Below are positions 9,400 through 19,004 of a stretch of 64,000 nt of DNA, piece after piece. The stretch is from Catalimonadaceae bacterium JC749 (lineage in GTDB: Bacteria; Bacteroidota; Bacteroidia; Cytophagales; Cyclobacteriaceae). Location of the stretch: contig JAJNNC010000017.1 of assembly GCA_021730635.1 (NCBI GenBank), forward strand, positions 1-64,000, written 5' to 3'. The position numbers were made by a program, and so were the translations under genes. A model generated the notes under the pieces. It was given only the letters and a program-made list of their open reading frames with translations, was not told where the DNA came from and did no database searches. Within the stretch, counting starts at the first letter, position 1. Each line of letters starts with the position of its first letter.

Positions 9400-11466
9400 A
9401 TGAAGAAACTATCATTTTCTTTTTTGCTCATGCTGGGTCTAATGACCACTATTTTTTTTGCTTGTAAGGATGATGATGATGATCCGGAGCCAGTTCCAAC
9501 CATTACTTCTTTGACTCCTAACACAGGAGCAGTAGGTGTGCAGGTCGTTATTGCGGGTACTAATTTTGGCACATCTCCTACTGTAAAATTTGGCACCACA
9601 GATGCTACGGTAGCCAGTGCCAATGCTACTTCTATTACTACGACAGTGCCTGCCGGACTTGCCGCTGGTGCTGTTAATGTAACCGTTACCGCTAACGGGC
9701 AAACTTCTGCTGCTTCTACTTTCACAGTCGCTGCACCTACTGAGACCCCTACTATTGCCAACACATTGGCTGACATTGCAGATTTGTCTACCCTAGCTGC
9801 TGCCTTAGAGGCTACCGGCCTGACCGACGCCCTCAATGCAGAAGGACCTTTTACATTATTTGCACCCAACAACGATGCTTTTACGGCTTTGTTAGAAGCC
9901 CTGGCATTGGATGATCTTCCAGCAGTGATTGAAGCTTTAGGGGAAGAGGCTATAGCACAGACGCTACAAGCCCATGTAGTAGGTGATTCTATCACCTCCG
10001 CAGAAATTGCTGCCGGTGATCTAACTACTATTAACGACAGTACCATCACAGTGACAGTAGAAGGTGAGACCGTCTTAGTCAATGGTGCTGCGGTTGTACA
10101 GGCAGATATTATTGCTGGCAATGGTGTAATTCATATTATTGATTCGGTTATTAACTTGCCTCCCGTACAGAGTGGTGAAACAATCCGTGTCGCCCCTTCA
10201 GCAGAGGGTGTAGGCACTGTGACCTGGACTGCCAATAATACTTATATTCTGGATGGTTTTATCTATGTCAACGAAGGTCAGACTTTGACAATTGAGCCTG
10301 GAACTGTTATCAAAGGAAAAGCAGGACAGGGCTCTGAAGCAAGCGCACTGATTGTTGCCCGTGGTGGTATGATTATGGCCGAAGGGACAGCAGAGGCACC
10401 CATTATCTTCACTGGTGAAGCCGATGACCTGAATGGTTCGGTGCCAGAAGATGCCAATGCGCTCTGGGGTGGTGTTATTATTCTTGGAAGGGCTACTAAC
10501 AACAATACAGATGTAAGCGGTGTGAAAAACATCGAGGGAATTCCTACGGAAGAAACCAGAGGCCAATATGGAGGAGAGGATGATGCCGACAATTCTGGTG
10601 TATTCAGCTATGTATCTATCCGTCATGGTGGTAGCCTTATTGGCTCCGACAATGAAATTAACGGTTTGACGCTGGGCTCAGTGGGTAGTGGTACTGTGAT
10701 CAATAATGTTGAGATTTTGTCTAACCTGGATGATGGAGTTGAATTCTTCGGTGGCACAGTAAACGTTACGAATCTTGTGATATCTTATCCTGGTGATGAC
10801 GGCATTGACGTTGATGAAGGGTACCGTGGTAATATTCAAAATGCTATTGTATGGCATACTGGCGAAACCCTGCAGAGCGATGATCCCCGTGGGATGGAAC
10901 TTGACGGTGGCGTAGATGCTAACGAAACTGCTCAGCCTTTTGCTACCCCAAAAATGGCTAACCTGACACTATTGTATGATGATGCTGATGGCGTAAATGT
11001 CTCTGATGCTGTTTACATGCGAGATAACTTTGGTGGTAGTATTTATAACAGCATCCTTTATGGTTATGATGCTCCCATAGACATGGAGCGTTTGACTACA
11101 CTCGATGAAAGTTCTTACGATCGGTATGTAGCAGGTGATATCGTGATCAGTGGAAACATTCTGTATAACATTAATGCTGTGACTGATCCTGCAAATTTTG
11201 CTGATCTCTTTGAGTTAAGTAACGAAGGAGACGCCACTTTGGAAGGAGAGGTAGAGACTGCCCTAGCTGAAGCTAATACTGTTGTAGATCCGACGTTTGG
11301 TACTGGCGCTACTAAATTTACACCAACAGCGGAAGCGGTTACTACAGGTTTGGTCACAGAGTTACCAACTGGAGTTCAAGCGCTGAGCTACAAAGGTGCT
11401 GTTGATCCTGCTGGTGATGCTTATTTTGCTAACTGGTCAAGAACTTGGTTTATCATCAATCAATAG
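9400..11466 (+). CDS. Surface lipoprotein with IPT, fasciclin and beta-helix regions
   Basis: This 688-residue protein starts with a lipoprotein signal ending in the lipobox FFAC (Cys22), followed by an Asp-rich linker. Residues about 33-110 form an IPT/TIG immunoglobulin-like domain (TITSLTPNTGAVGVQVVI). About 117-258 is a fasciclin/FAS1 domain (FTLFAPNNDAFTALLEAL, then ...GNGVIHIIDSVINLP). The rest is a parallel-beta-helix-like region with TLTIEPGTVIKGK, APIIFTGEA and LWGGVIILGRA. FAS1 and IPT are adhesion or binding modules. The architecture and the TonB receptor 100 bp downstream suggest a surface-exposed binding partner of that receptor. The ligand is unknown. No T9SS sorting tail is visible. 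Confidence 0.82.
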   Translation: MKKLSFSFLLMLGLMTTIFFACKDDDDDPEPVPTITSLTPNTGAVGVQVVIAGTNFGTSPTVKFGTTDATVASANATSITTTVPAGLAAGAVNVTVTANGQTSAASTFTVAAPTETPTIANTLADIADLSTLAAALEATGLTDALNAEGPFTLFAPNNDAFTALLEALALDDLPAVIEALGEEAIAQTLQAHVVGDSITSAEIAAGDLTTINDSTITVTVEGETVLVNGAAVVQADIIAGNGVIHIIDSVINLPPVQSGETIRVAPSAEGVGTVTWTANNTYILDGFIYVNEGQTLTIEPGTVIKGKAGQGSEASALIVARGGMIMAEGTAEAPIIFTGEADDLNGSVPEDANALWGGVIILGRATNNNTDVSGVKNIEGIPTEETRGQYGGEDDADNSGVFSYVSIRHGGSLIGSDNEINGLTLGSVGSGTVINNVEILSNLDDGVEFFGGTVNVTNLVISYPGDDGIDVDEGYRGNIQNAIVWHTGETLQSDDPRGMELDGGVDANETAQPFATPKMANLTLLYDDADGVNVSDAVYMRDNFGGSIYNSILYGYDAPIDMERLTTLDESSYDRYVAGDIVISGNILYNINAVTDPANFADLFELSNEGDATLEGEVETALAEANTVVDPTFGTGATKFTPTAEAVTTGLVTELPTGVQALSYKGAVDPAGDAYFANWSRTWFIINQ

Positions 11467-11484
11467 TTTGTTAAATATTTACAG

Positions 11485-11512
11485 GAATAGGATAGCAGCT
11501 GTTGTCCTATTC
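11485..11512 (+). terminator. Hairpin between lipoprotein and TonB receptor genes
   Basis: GAATAGGA (11485-11492) pairs with TCCTATTC (11505-11512) around a 12-base loop and is followed by TTTC. It may act as a partial terminator or mRNA-stability element setting the ratio of the two proteins. Confidence 0.5.
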
Positions 11513-11567
11513 TTTCTATACCATATTACAATTGTCCATTAGTCCGTGAAAATCAAATAATTAAATT

Positions 11568-14390
11568 ATGCGTTTATACACACTTCTGATTTTTCTCATA
11601 ATCAGTATAGGAAATGCAGTAGGGCAAACGGGTACCATCCGTGTGGGTGTCTTCGATGAAGAGACAGGCGAAGCACTGATTGGAGCTTCAGTTCTTATCG
11701 CCGGAACAACCCAGGGAAGCGTTACTGATCTAGATGGTAAAGCAGCCATTACCGGATTACAGCCGGGTGCTTATAATGTACAGGTATCTTATGTGTCTTA
11801 TCAATCTAAAACAATTGAAGGAGTAGAGGTGAATGCCAATGAGGCCAATAGTTTTGAAGTAAAATTAGCTTCTGAAACCGTGGGCCTGGAGGAAGTAGTT
11901 GTCACAGCTGAGGCAGTACGCAGTAGCGAATCAGCCCTGTTGACGATACAAAAAAAATCTCCTGCAGTGTTGGATGCTATCTCTGCTGACATGTTTTCCA
12001 GAAATGGTGATAACAATGCCGCCGCTGCCGTACAGAGAGTCACTGGAGTGACAGTAGAAGGAGGAAAATATGTGTACGTGCGTGGGTTAGGTGATCGTTA
12101 CAGTAAATCCGTGTTGAACGGAGCAGATATACCAGGATTGGACCCCAACCGGAACTCGGTTCAATTGGATATGTTTCCCAGCAACATGATTGATAATATT
12201 ATTGTATACAAAACCTTTACGCCCGATCTGACAGGTGAATTTTCCGGTGGACTAGTCAATGTGACTACCAAAGATTTTCCTGATCAGTACACCATGCAAA
12301 TTGCAGCTTCAGCAGGTTTTAATGATCAAGCTACTTTTAACAGTAACTTTCTGACTTATCAAGGAGGTAATACTGAATGGTTGGCTTTAGATGATGGAAT
12401 ACGTGAGTTGCCTGCTGTGATCAACCAATATAATAGCCAGAATTTTCCCACACCTAATAAACCTGATGCTACACAGGAGCAGGTTAATGAAGTATCACGC
12501 GCTTTCGGAACCAATCAATTCACTCCTACACAAGATGCTCCTCCTATAAACCATAGCCTTAGTTTTTCAGTAGGAAATCAAAAGACCTTACTGGGCAATC
12601 CGTTAGGATTTGTGCTAGGTTTAACATACAGCAGAAGTTATGGTTTCTATAGCAACGGACAGGTGAATCGCTATAGCGGGGTGCCATCCAATGCTACTAC
12701 CCTGAATCGTAGTCTGTTGTTTACTGCAGACGATGCATCGTCAGATGAAAATGTAAATATCGGCGGTTTGCTGAACTTATCGTATAAGCTGAGTAACAAC
12801 AGTAAAATCAGCTTTAATATCATGCACAACCAGGCTAGTACGGATGTTGCACGCTTACAGGAAGGCTATAGCTTACAAGAAAGGCCTGATTCAACTCTTT
12901 TGTTACGCAACCGTGTTTTATCTTTTACGGAAAGAGGATTAACTAATCTTTTGCTGAAGGGAGAACATAGCATTGCCGCCTTAAACAATCTGAACATCGA
13001 ATGGCAGTCCTCTTACACGGATACCTACCTGGATGAGCCTGATTTGCGTTTCTTGCGAAGTAGTGTTCAGATCAATGGAAGCGACTCCACCCAACAGGTA
13101 TCTAATGTAAACCGCCCAGGCAGGTATTTCCGTAACATGGAAGAAACTAACTGGGATAACCGCTTGAATGTAACGCTTCCCGTCAGTATCTGGGGCGACC
13201 GGGAAGGCAAGATAAAAGTGGGTGGCGCTTATACCGAAAGAGATCGTTCATTCCGCGAACGACGGTTTGAATATTTCTTGAGAAGAAGGAATTTTACTGG
13301 CAACGTGGATGATCTTTTCCTGAGCGAGAATTTAGGTTATGACAGTGAAGGCAATCGGCTGTCATTCGTAAGCGATGTATCCCAGGAAGGTAATAACTAC
13401 GATGCCAGTCAATCGATATATGCTGGCTACCTGATGTTAGATGCACCCATAGCTGAGAAATTACGCATGGTGGGAGGCGTGCGCTATGAGCGTACTGATA
13501 TGACATTGGAAGCATTTAACGGTGTAACCGGTAAACTGGAAACCAATGATTTTCTGCCAGCCTTAAATTTCACCTACGAATTGGTAGAAAACATGAACCT
13601 GAGAGCGTCTTATGGGCGAACCATTGCACGTCCTACCTTTAGGGAATTTGCGCCTTTGGTAACCTTTGCTTTTTATGGGGATTTTAACCAGATAGGAAAT
13701 GCAGCGCTAGATCGAACGTTGATTGATAACTATGACTTGCGTTGGGAGATGTATCCTACCCAAAATGAGTATTTTGGGGCTAGCTTGTTTTATAAGCGGT
13801 TTGATAACCCTATTGAAAATACGCTCAATCCAAATGCAGGAGGTTCTACCTCTGAGTATAAATATGAGAACGTGGATCAAGGGCAGTTGATGGGTATAGA
13901 ATTAGAAGCAAGAAAGAATTTGAGTTTCATCGCCCCGGCGCTTGAGTCTTTTAGGGTAGGTGTTAATGCATCCTACATCTATTCACAGGTAAGTTTGGAG
14001 GCCGACGAGCTTAATGCCATAAGAGTGTTTAATCCTGATGCCGATGATACCCGGGAAATGTATAGCCAATCTCCTTATGTTGTCAACGCAAATTTGGATT
14101 ATGATAATCAAGAAAATGGCTGGTCAGGCAATGTGGTGTTTAACGTTTTCGGTAGACGATTGAGTTATTTTACCACTGCTTTGCCTTTTGTGTATGAGCA
14201 GCCTCGCCCTGAACTAAACGTTAGTGTAAAAAAACAACTGAATGATCGATTTAGCGTTAGAATCAGAGCTAACAATCTGCTCAATCCCTATTATTCTGAA
14301 TCTATCACTTTCAAAGGTGAAAAATATATTTTTGATCAGTACACAGTCGGACGAGATTATTCAGTGGGTATTACTTACCTCATAGAATAG
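11568..14390 (+). CDS. TonB-dependent outer-membrane receptor
   Basis: A 940-residue receptor with a signal peptide (residues 1-19, ending NAVGQ), a carboxypeptidase-D-like regulatory fold at about 22-105 (GVFDEETGEALIGASVLIAG), a plug domain at about 125-245 (VQRVTGVTVEGGKYVYVRGLG) and a 22-strand barrel ending in the expected aromatic-rich C-terminus (RDYSVGITYLIE). It moves its ligand through the outer membrane using TonB energy. The plug phrase VYVRGLGDRYS places it with the TonB receptors that are not paired with SusD; no susD gene is near. It is followed by a strong terminator. The ligand is unknown. Confidence 0.9.
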   Translation: MRLYTLLIFLIISIGNAVGQTGTIRVGVFDEETGEALIGASVLIAGTTQGSVTDLDGKAAITGLQPGAYNVQVSYVSYQSKTIEGVEVNANEANSFEVKLASETVGLEEVVVTAEAVRSSESALLTIQKKSPAVLDAISADMFSRNGDNNAAAAVQRVTGVTVEGGKYVYVRGLGDRYSKSVLNGADIPGLDPNRNSVQLDMFPSNMIDNIIVYKTFTPDLTGEFSGGLVNVTTKDFPDQYTMQIAASAGFNDQATFNSNFLTYQGGNTEWLALDDGIRELPAVINQYNSQNFPTPNKPDATQEQVNEVSRAFGTNQFTPTQDAPPINHSLSFSVGNQKTLLGNPLGFVLGLTYSRSYGFYSNGQVNRYSGVPSNATTLNRSLLFTADDASSDENVNIGGLLNLSYKLSNNSKISFNIMHNQASTDVARLQEGYSLQERPDSTLLLRNRVLSFTERGLTNLLLKGEHSIAALNNLNIEWQSSYTDTYLDEPDLRFLRSSVQINGSDSTQQVSNVNRPGRYFRNMEETNWDNRLNVTLPVSIWGDREGKIKVGGAYTERDRSFRERRFEYFLRRRNFTGNVDDLFLSENLGYDSEGNRLSFVSDVSQEGNNYDASQSIYAGYLMLDAPIAEKLRMVGGVRYERTDMTLEAFNGVTGKLETNDFLPALNFTYELVENMNLRASYGRTIARPTFREFAPLVTFAFYGDFNQIGNAALDRTLIDNYDLRWEMYPTQNEYFGASLFYKRFDNPIENTLNPNAGGSTSEYKYENVDQGQLMGIELEARKNLSFIAPALESFRVGVNASYIYSQVSLEADELNAIRVFNPDADDTREMYSQSPYVVNANLDYDNQENGWSGNVVFNVFGRRLSYFTTALPFVYEQPRPELNVSVKKQLNDRFSVRIRANNLLNPYYSESITFKGEKYIFDQYTVGRDYSVGITYLIE

Positions 14391-14412
14391 TCACCAGCAG
14401 CTCTACGCATTG

Positions 14413-14445
14413 AATGCCATCTTGTACAGGTGGCATTTTTATTTT
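14413..14445 (+). terminator. Rho-independent terminator of the TonB receptor gene
   Basis: AATGCCA (14413-14419) pairs with TGGCATT (14431-14437), followed by a T-rich tail to 14445. It lies between two convergent genes and slightly overlaps the end of the downstream minus-strand gene. Confidence 0.8.
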
Positions 14446-14921
14446 ACAGCTGCTTGGGTGGTATCCGATAAGTTAAAGTAGATTTTATAGTTATGCTCAA
14501 TGGAATCAGGTTTTTTGATCCCTACGATATAAAAAGTAGCTGCTTTAATGCCTTCCAGATTTGTCCAGCTAATCATGGATTCTGGCTCATAACGGGTGGG
14601 TTCAACGAAATCCAAGCCAAATTCGGTAATGGTTTCAGGAGTGAATTTTAGCGGGTATGGTTCATTGACAATGACCTCCGCGACTCTGTTGTTAAGGCTT
14701 CTTATCTCAATGCCATATTGATGATAATATTGAATGGCATAACGTTTTCCAAAAATGGTGCGGTGATAGGTAGTATCAGGCTTACCCATTAAGGTTGCCA
14801 CCTCATCAGGAGATTTGGCAATAAATTCACGTATATCAAATAAAGCTTCTTCCTTCGGAGAGTTACAGCAATATAGCGCAAGCATAAACAGGGTTAAAAA
14901 CAAAAATTTTAGCATTTTCAT
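14439..14921 (-). CDS. Small lipoprotein of unknown function
   Basis: A 160-residue protein with a lipoprotein signal: basic start MKMLKF, hydrophobic stretch, then a Cys-Cys lipobox (LYCCNS). The body has alternating acidic and aromatic residues and no domain I recognise. A GKPDTTY/FGKRY region resembles small Bacteroidota lipoproteins that fold like BamE/SmpA, but this is weak. The reading frame extends upstream to a TTG, but the ATG chosen here places a proper signal peptide at the N-terminus. Confidence 0.72.
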   Translation of the reverse strand: MKMLKFLFLTLFMLALYCCNSPKEEALFDIREFIAKSPDEVATLMGKPDTTYHRTIFGKRYAIQYYHQYGIEIRSLNNRVAEVIVNEPYPLKFTPETITEFGLDFVEPTRYEPESMISWTNLEGIKAATFYIVGIKKPDSIEHNYKIYFNLSDTTQAAVK

Positions 14922-15049
14922 AGTAAAAAAGTTTGGTAAGAGCAATGTTACAAAAGTTGCTATACTTTTGACAACAAGGCAGGAATGAATTCCTTCTACT
15001 GTGCGAATCTTAGTGTTTCAGCATTCACTGGTAAAAAAAAGCAGGGTAA

Positions 15050-16333
15050 TCAGGCTATCTGAGAAAAGAACCTTTTTCGTACGAGCATCCTGACAGCCCA
15101 TAAATTAACAAATAAAAGGGCACTACAGATCAGTCCAATCGCAGGCGCTGTTAACCAATGAAGCGCATAGCCAGATAAGTAGGCTCCCACTACATCGGAC
15201 AAATTCACCAGCGCCATGTATGTAGTAAACTGAGAGCCCTCAATTCCTTTATGGCAAAGAGCCATGAGTATAGGCATGGAAGCCACACTATAAGCCGGAT
15301 CCATCATGTACCAAACCACCAGGCCAACAGTAATGGTGACTTTGCTATAAAAGAACCAGGTGAGACCACTTAAAAAGAGTAAAAATACAGCAATGAAAAG
15401 GATCATAAACATCAGTAAACGCCGGGCACCGTATTTATCAGCTATATAACCACCAATGAGCACGACGATCAGGGCCACAAGCGTGCCAGCGGTGCCTGAG
15501 AGCACAGAAAGCTCCGTATCCTTCCACTGCAGTACTTGTATGAGATGGATAGAGTAAGCTCTGATAAATACACTTAAACAGATATAAACGACAATGATAG
15601 AGGCAAATATCCATAGGTTTTGAGAGGATGTCAGTTCCCGAAAAAGTACTTTAAAAAGCGTAATGATACTTACACTATTCTTATGTTCTCGAGAAATACT
15701 CTCTGTCTTGGTGGGAAGTAGGGTGTCTTGTGGTTTTTCTTTGATAAAAAAAGTAATCACCATCAAAATAAACAGGAGCAGCGACTGTGCTAAGGCTGCC
15801 TGCTGGAAGCTGCTAAAACGGATAAGATAGGCCGTCCCTGCTGCACCAAGGGCGCTCCCGGTTAGCATGCCTCCCCGCATAAAAGCATTGATGCGACCTC
15901 TTTCCGATACGTCGACAATAGTGATGGCCATAGCATCTACGCTGGCATCTTGTATAGAGGCAAACAAACTGTGAATGAAAAAAGCAGCGGAGAGTAAGGT
16001 GATTTGTGAAGAGGGATCATTGACCCATAAAATGCCCAAAGAAGCAACAAAGGACAGGAACTGTGATAGCAATACCCATGGTTTACGCTGCCCCATAGCA
16101 GAAGATTGGTATTTGTCAATCAGAGGACCCCATATGAACTGTATAGTCCAGGGAAAGCCAACAATGGCTACAAACTGACCGATGGCCATAGCCTCTACGC
16201 CCTCTGCGGCTAAATAGTTGGCTACAGCGGTAAGTGCAAAGCCAGCAGGGATCCCTTGCATGACATAGAGGTAAAAGAAGGTGACAAAACGCAAAAGTTT
16301 GCTGCGTTTTAGAGAAAATGGATATGCTACCAT
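15050..16333 (-). CDS. AmpG-like MFS transporter
   Basis: A 427-residue, twelve-helix MFS protein. The opening FLYVMQGIPAGFALTAVANY, the loop GPLIDKYQSSAMGQRKPW and the helix QDASVDAMAITIV are characteristic of the PAT/AmpG branch, which imports GlcNAc-anhydromuropeptides for cell-wall recycling (or, in relatives, acetyl-CoA or nucleotides). The nearby lytic transglycosylase (about 4.4 kb away) could supply such muropeptides, but the two genes are not linked in an operon. The exact substrate is inferred from the family only. Confidence 0.82.
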   Translation of the reverse strand: MVAYPFSLKRSKLLRFVTFFYLYVMQGIPAGFALTAVANYLAAEGVEAMAIGQFVAIVGFPWTIQFIWGPLIDKYQSSAMGQRKPWVLLSQFLSFVASLGILWVNDPSSQITLLSAAFFIHSLFASIQDASVDAMAITIVDVSERGRINAFMRGGMLTGSALGAAGTAYLIRFSSFQQAALAQSLLLFILMVITFFIKEKPQDTLLPTKTESISREHKNSVSIITLFKVLFRELTSSQNLWIFASIIVVYICLSVFIRAYSIHLIQVLQWKDTELSVLSGTAGTLVALIVVLIGGYIADKYGARRLLMFMILFIAVFLLFLSGLTWFFYSKVTITVGLVVWYMMDPAYSVASMPILMALCHKGIEGSQFTTYMALVNLSDVVGAYLSGYALHWLTAPAIGLICSALLFVNLWAVRMLVRKRFFSQIA

Positions 16334-17055
16334 CTGAAGGTCACGGAAAGTGAATGATACGACAGCATAGCGTCATGTTACCACGAAAAAAATTGACGGA
16401 TGGATAACATACATTTTGCTTTAAATGATAAAGTTTAATTTGACCATCAGTCTGACACCAGTAAAGCATACTAGCTAAGGTTTTAAATAGGGATCTTTCT
16501 GAAATAGCTCTTTTGCGGAATCCATTCATTCTTCTTCGTATGTTTATTGTCAAATCCAAGGAAAACACCTGAAATAATCAGAAGCAGGCGATTCAAAACG
16601 AATTATATTGTGTACTTCCTATATTTAATTCGCAAGTTGAGCTAACACGGCAGCGTTGTATGTCTTTACCCTTTTTTTCCATAAGTCAAAGGTTGATGCT
16701 GGAAAAAGGTCTTAAAGAATAGTGTCTGTAAAACGTTTTTTCTAACTGATAGTTTGCAAATTACGGCTTATTGTGTCCGATAAAAATTTATGAAGTAGTG
16801 CATATCTTTTTACGAAGCAGACAGGATACTGCCAAGAAATAAACCAACCTTTTGTAACAGATTCTTCTTTTTTGAGTTTTAAAGTGTTAATGAAAATAGT
16901 AAGAGAGGGCTCAGTTGTCAAAACAGGAAATTACACTGTACGTAAGAATGTATATGATAGCCATTGTGTATTTTTGCTTTATCACCACAGCTAAAAATAA
17001 CAGGGCAACTTTCTGTGACAGGTGATTTGCCAGTACCAAAGGTTACCTTTTTTTT
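16334..17055. other. Intergenic region upstream of the CNNM-type gene
   Basis: This 722-bp divergent spacer is A+T-rich and holds no credible gene or RNA. A perfect -7 element TATTTTTG sits at 16969-16976. AAAGGTTACCTTT (17038-17050), a palindrome followed by T residues, ends six bases before the downstream start codon and could hide it or terminate transcripts. Confidence 0.4.
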
Positions 17056-18369
17056 ATGGAAATTATTATTCTTTTTTTACTCACTTTGATTAATGGGATT
17101 TTTGCCCTATCAGAAATAGCCCTTGTTTCTCTGAAAAGAACTAAAATTGAGCAGAAAGCAGAACATGGCAGTCTCAAAGCCCGCATCGTGTTGGATTTGC
17201 TGAAAGAACCTGAAAACTTTCTCTCGTCTGTCCAGGTCGGTATTACATTGATCGGAGTCGTGGCGGGTGCCTATGGAGGTTCTGCGCTGGCCGATGATGT
17301 AGAACCTCTCATCCTGAAAATACCAGCACTGGCTCCCTATGCAGAGGAAGTATCTATTGTACTGATAGTCAGTATTATCACCTATTTCACAATTGTCATC
17401 GGTGAACTGATTCCTAAGAGTATTGCGCTGAAATATGCCGAAAGAGTTTCGCTTATTTTTGGGCCCTTCATTAAGTTATTTACTAAAATAACCTATCCCA
17501 TTGTTAAGTTGCTTTCCTTTTCAACGACAGCTATTTTACGCCTGTTAGGGATCAAAGACACCAAAGAAGAAGCGCTTACAGAAGATGAATTACGACACAT
17601 GATCAAAACAGCGGGCACAGAGGGAGTTATAGAAAGAGAGGAAAGCATGATGCACCAGAACTTGTTTTCATTTACTGAGCAAAGAGCTAAGAATCTGAAA
17701 ACACACCGTACGGAAGTAGAATGGATTGACATTCATCAGCCTGTAGAACGGATCAGTGAATTGATGAGAAACAGCGCACATGCCAGATTTCTGGTTTGTG
17801 ATGGTTCTATTGACAACATTCAAGGAGTAGTGGCTGCCAAAGCTTTCTTTGAAAGCGTCAGCAAAGCTGATTTTGATCTGAACAACGTCCTCCAGGAACC
17901 CATGTATATACCCGAAACCATGTATGCGCTGGACATTCTGAAGATGTTTAAGAGAGACAAACAATACCTGGGGATCGTGGTAGATGAATTTGGCTCAGTG
18001 GAGGGGATTGTTACTTTACACGACCTGATGGAAGCTATTGTCGGAGATTTGCCGGATGTGGATGAAGAAGATGACTTGGATTTTGTGGAAAGAGACGATC
18101 ACTCTTACCTAATCAGCGGGAGTGTGCTGATTCATCAGCTCAACACTTATCTGGGTGAAAATTTGGTGACAGAACATCCGGAGCATTATACCACGCTGGG
18201 TGGCTTTATTATTTCTCATCTCAATAAGATTCCTGAAACCGGAGAGAAATTTGATTTTAACGGTTATCACTTTGAAATCGTAGATTTAGATGGGAAACGT
18301 ATCGACAAAGTGATTATAAAAAAAGATACAGCTGATCAGGAACTGGAGGAAAATAAAATATTGGAGTAA
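17056..18369 (+). CDS. CNNM/CorC-HlyC family membrane protein
   Basis: A 437-residue hemolysin-family protein: an N-terminal DUF21/CNNM membrane domain (about residues 1-190, four helices), a CBS-domain pair (about 205-335, with GIVVDEFGSVEGIVTLHDL) and a C-terminal CorC_HlyC domain (about 350-425). CNNM-type proteins are linked to Mg2+ or Co2+ efflux and metal homeostasis; the CBS pair senses adenine nucleotides. All three domains are complete. The gene is monocistronic, with a palindrome right before its ATG and a hairpin after its stop. Confidence 0.92.
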   Translation: MEIIILFLLTLINGIFALSEIALVSLKRTKIEQKAEHGSLKARIVLDLLKEPENFLSSVQVGITLIGVVAGAYGGSALADDVEPLILKIPALAPYAEEVSIVLIVSIITYFTIVIGELIPKSIALKYAERVSLIFGPFIKLFTKITYPIVKLLSFSTTAILRLLGIKDTKEEALTEDELRHMIKTAGTEGVIEREESMMHQNLFSFTEQRAKNLKTHRTEVEWIDIHQPVERISELMRNSAHARFLVCDGSIDNIQGVVAAKAFFESVSKADFDLNNVLQEPMYIPETMYALDILKMFKRDKQYLGIVVDEFGSVEGIVTLHDLMEAIVGDLPDVDEEDDLDFVERDDHSYLISGSVLIHQLNTYLGENLVTEHPEHYTTLGGFIISHLNKIPETGEKFDFNGYHFEIVDLDGKRIDKVIIKKDTADQELEENKILE

Positions 18370-19004
18370 GCCTTACTGAAAGATATACCAGTCTGTTTCG
18401 CAAAAAAACATCTTTTTTATAGCGAAGACCATACGACATGACGTGCTTCCTCTCCGTGAAGTTAAGAAATGTCATGTCCTGGAAAGGGAGTTTCCAATCT
18501 TTTTAACCAGCATCATCCTAAGAGAATAAAATATAAGGAAAATAAGCATTGCCCACTCAATAGTAGAGAAAATGTATAAAACGGCGAAAGTTTATTTGTT
18601 ATAAAATCCGAAACCTTAACCGCAAGAATGTTACCCAGCAGGTACTGAATCAGTATCAGCACCGGACAGAAGAATAGCTTATGTTTTCTATAGCTGCACA
18701 CGATCTGTTTTGTGGTATATAGTTTGGTATTATCTTTTATTAGTATTACATAGGAAAGAAAAGAAGTAGGATCAAAAGAAGAAAATACAGCAGAATCTAT
18801 ACTTTTATTATGGAAGATGCCCATGAAATAGACTTTGCTGTGTGAGATTAGGAATAAGATTGAAGCAAAAATTATCTCAACCTTTACCCCAACGAACATA
18901 GCCTGCGATTCTTAGGTTGATGTTTTATAGAACTTGTCTGATGCAAGCTCTGACAACAGATAAATCTCACAACATACTGTTTTCCAGTATTTACTACAAA
19001 GAAT
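18370..19004. other. Intergenic region with one doubtful reading frame
   Basis: A 635-bp stretch. A 128-codon minus-strand frame (18513-18899) could encode a hydrophobic protein with about four membrane-like segments. Its codon use is A/T-driven and no family is recognisable, so I do not call it a gene. A long-range inverted repeat CATGAC...GTCATG lies at about 18436-18480. Confidence 0.3.
18397..18426 (+). terminator. Candidate terminator after the CNNM-type gene
   Basis: TTCGC (18397-18401) and GCGAA (18422-18426) enclose A7 and T6 tracts that can extend the stem. The T-run lies inside the hairpin. Confidence 0.45.

Noticed and set aside
9400-11466. Antisense frames of up to 242 codons over the fasciclin lipoprotein
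   Set aside because: They are mirror images of Ala/Thr/Val-rich coding sequence; the plus strand has the signal peptide and domains.
16341-16568. 75-codon minus-strand frame upstream of the AmpG-like gene
   Set aside because: No recognisable motif; A/T-driven reading frame in a long spacer.
18513-18899. 128-codon hydrophobic minus-strand frame
   Set aside because: Hydrophobicity follows from T-rich codons. No family is recognisable and nothing indicates a promoter. Left as doubtful in the intergenic entry.
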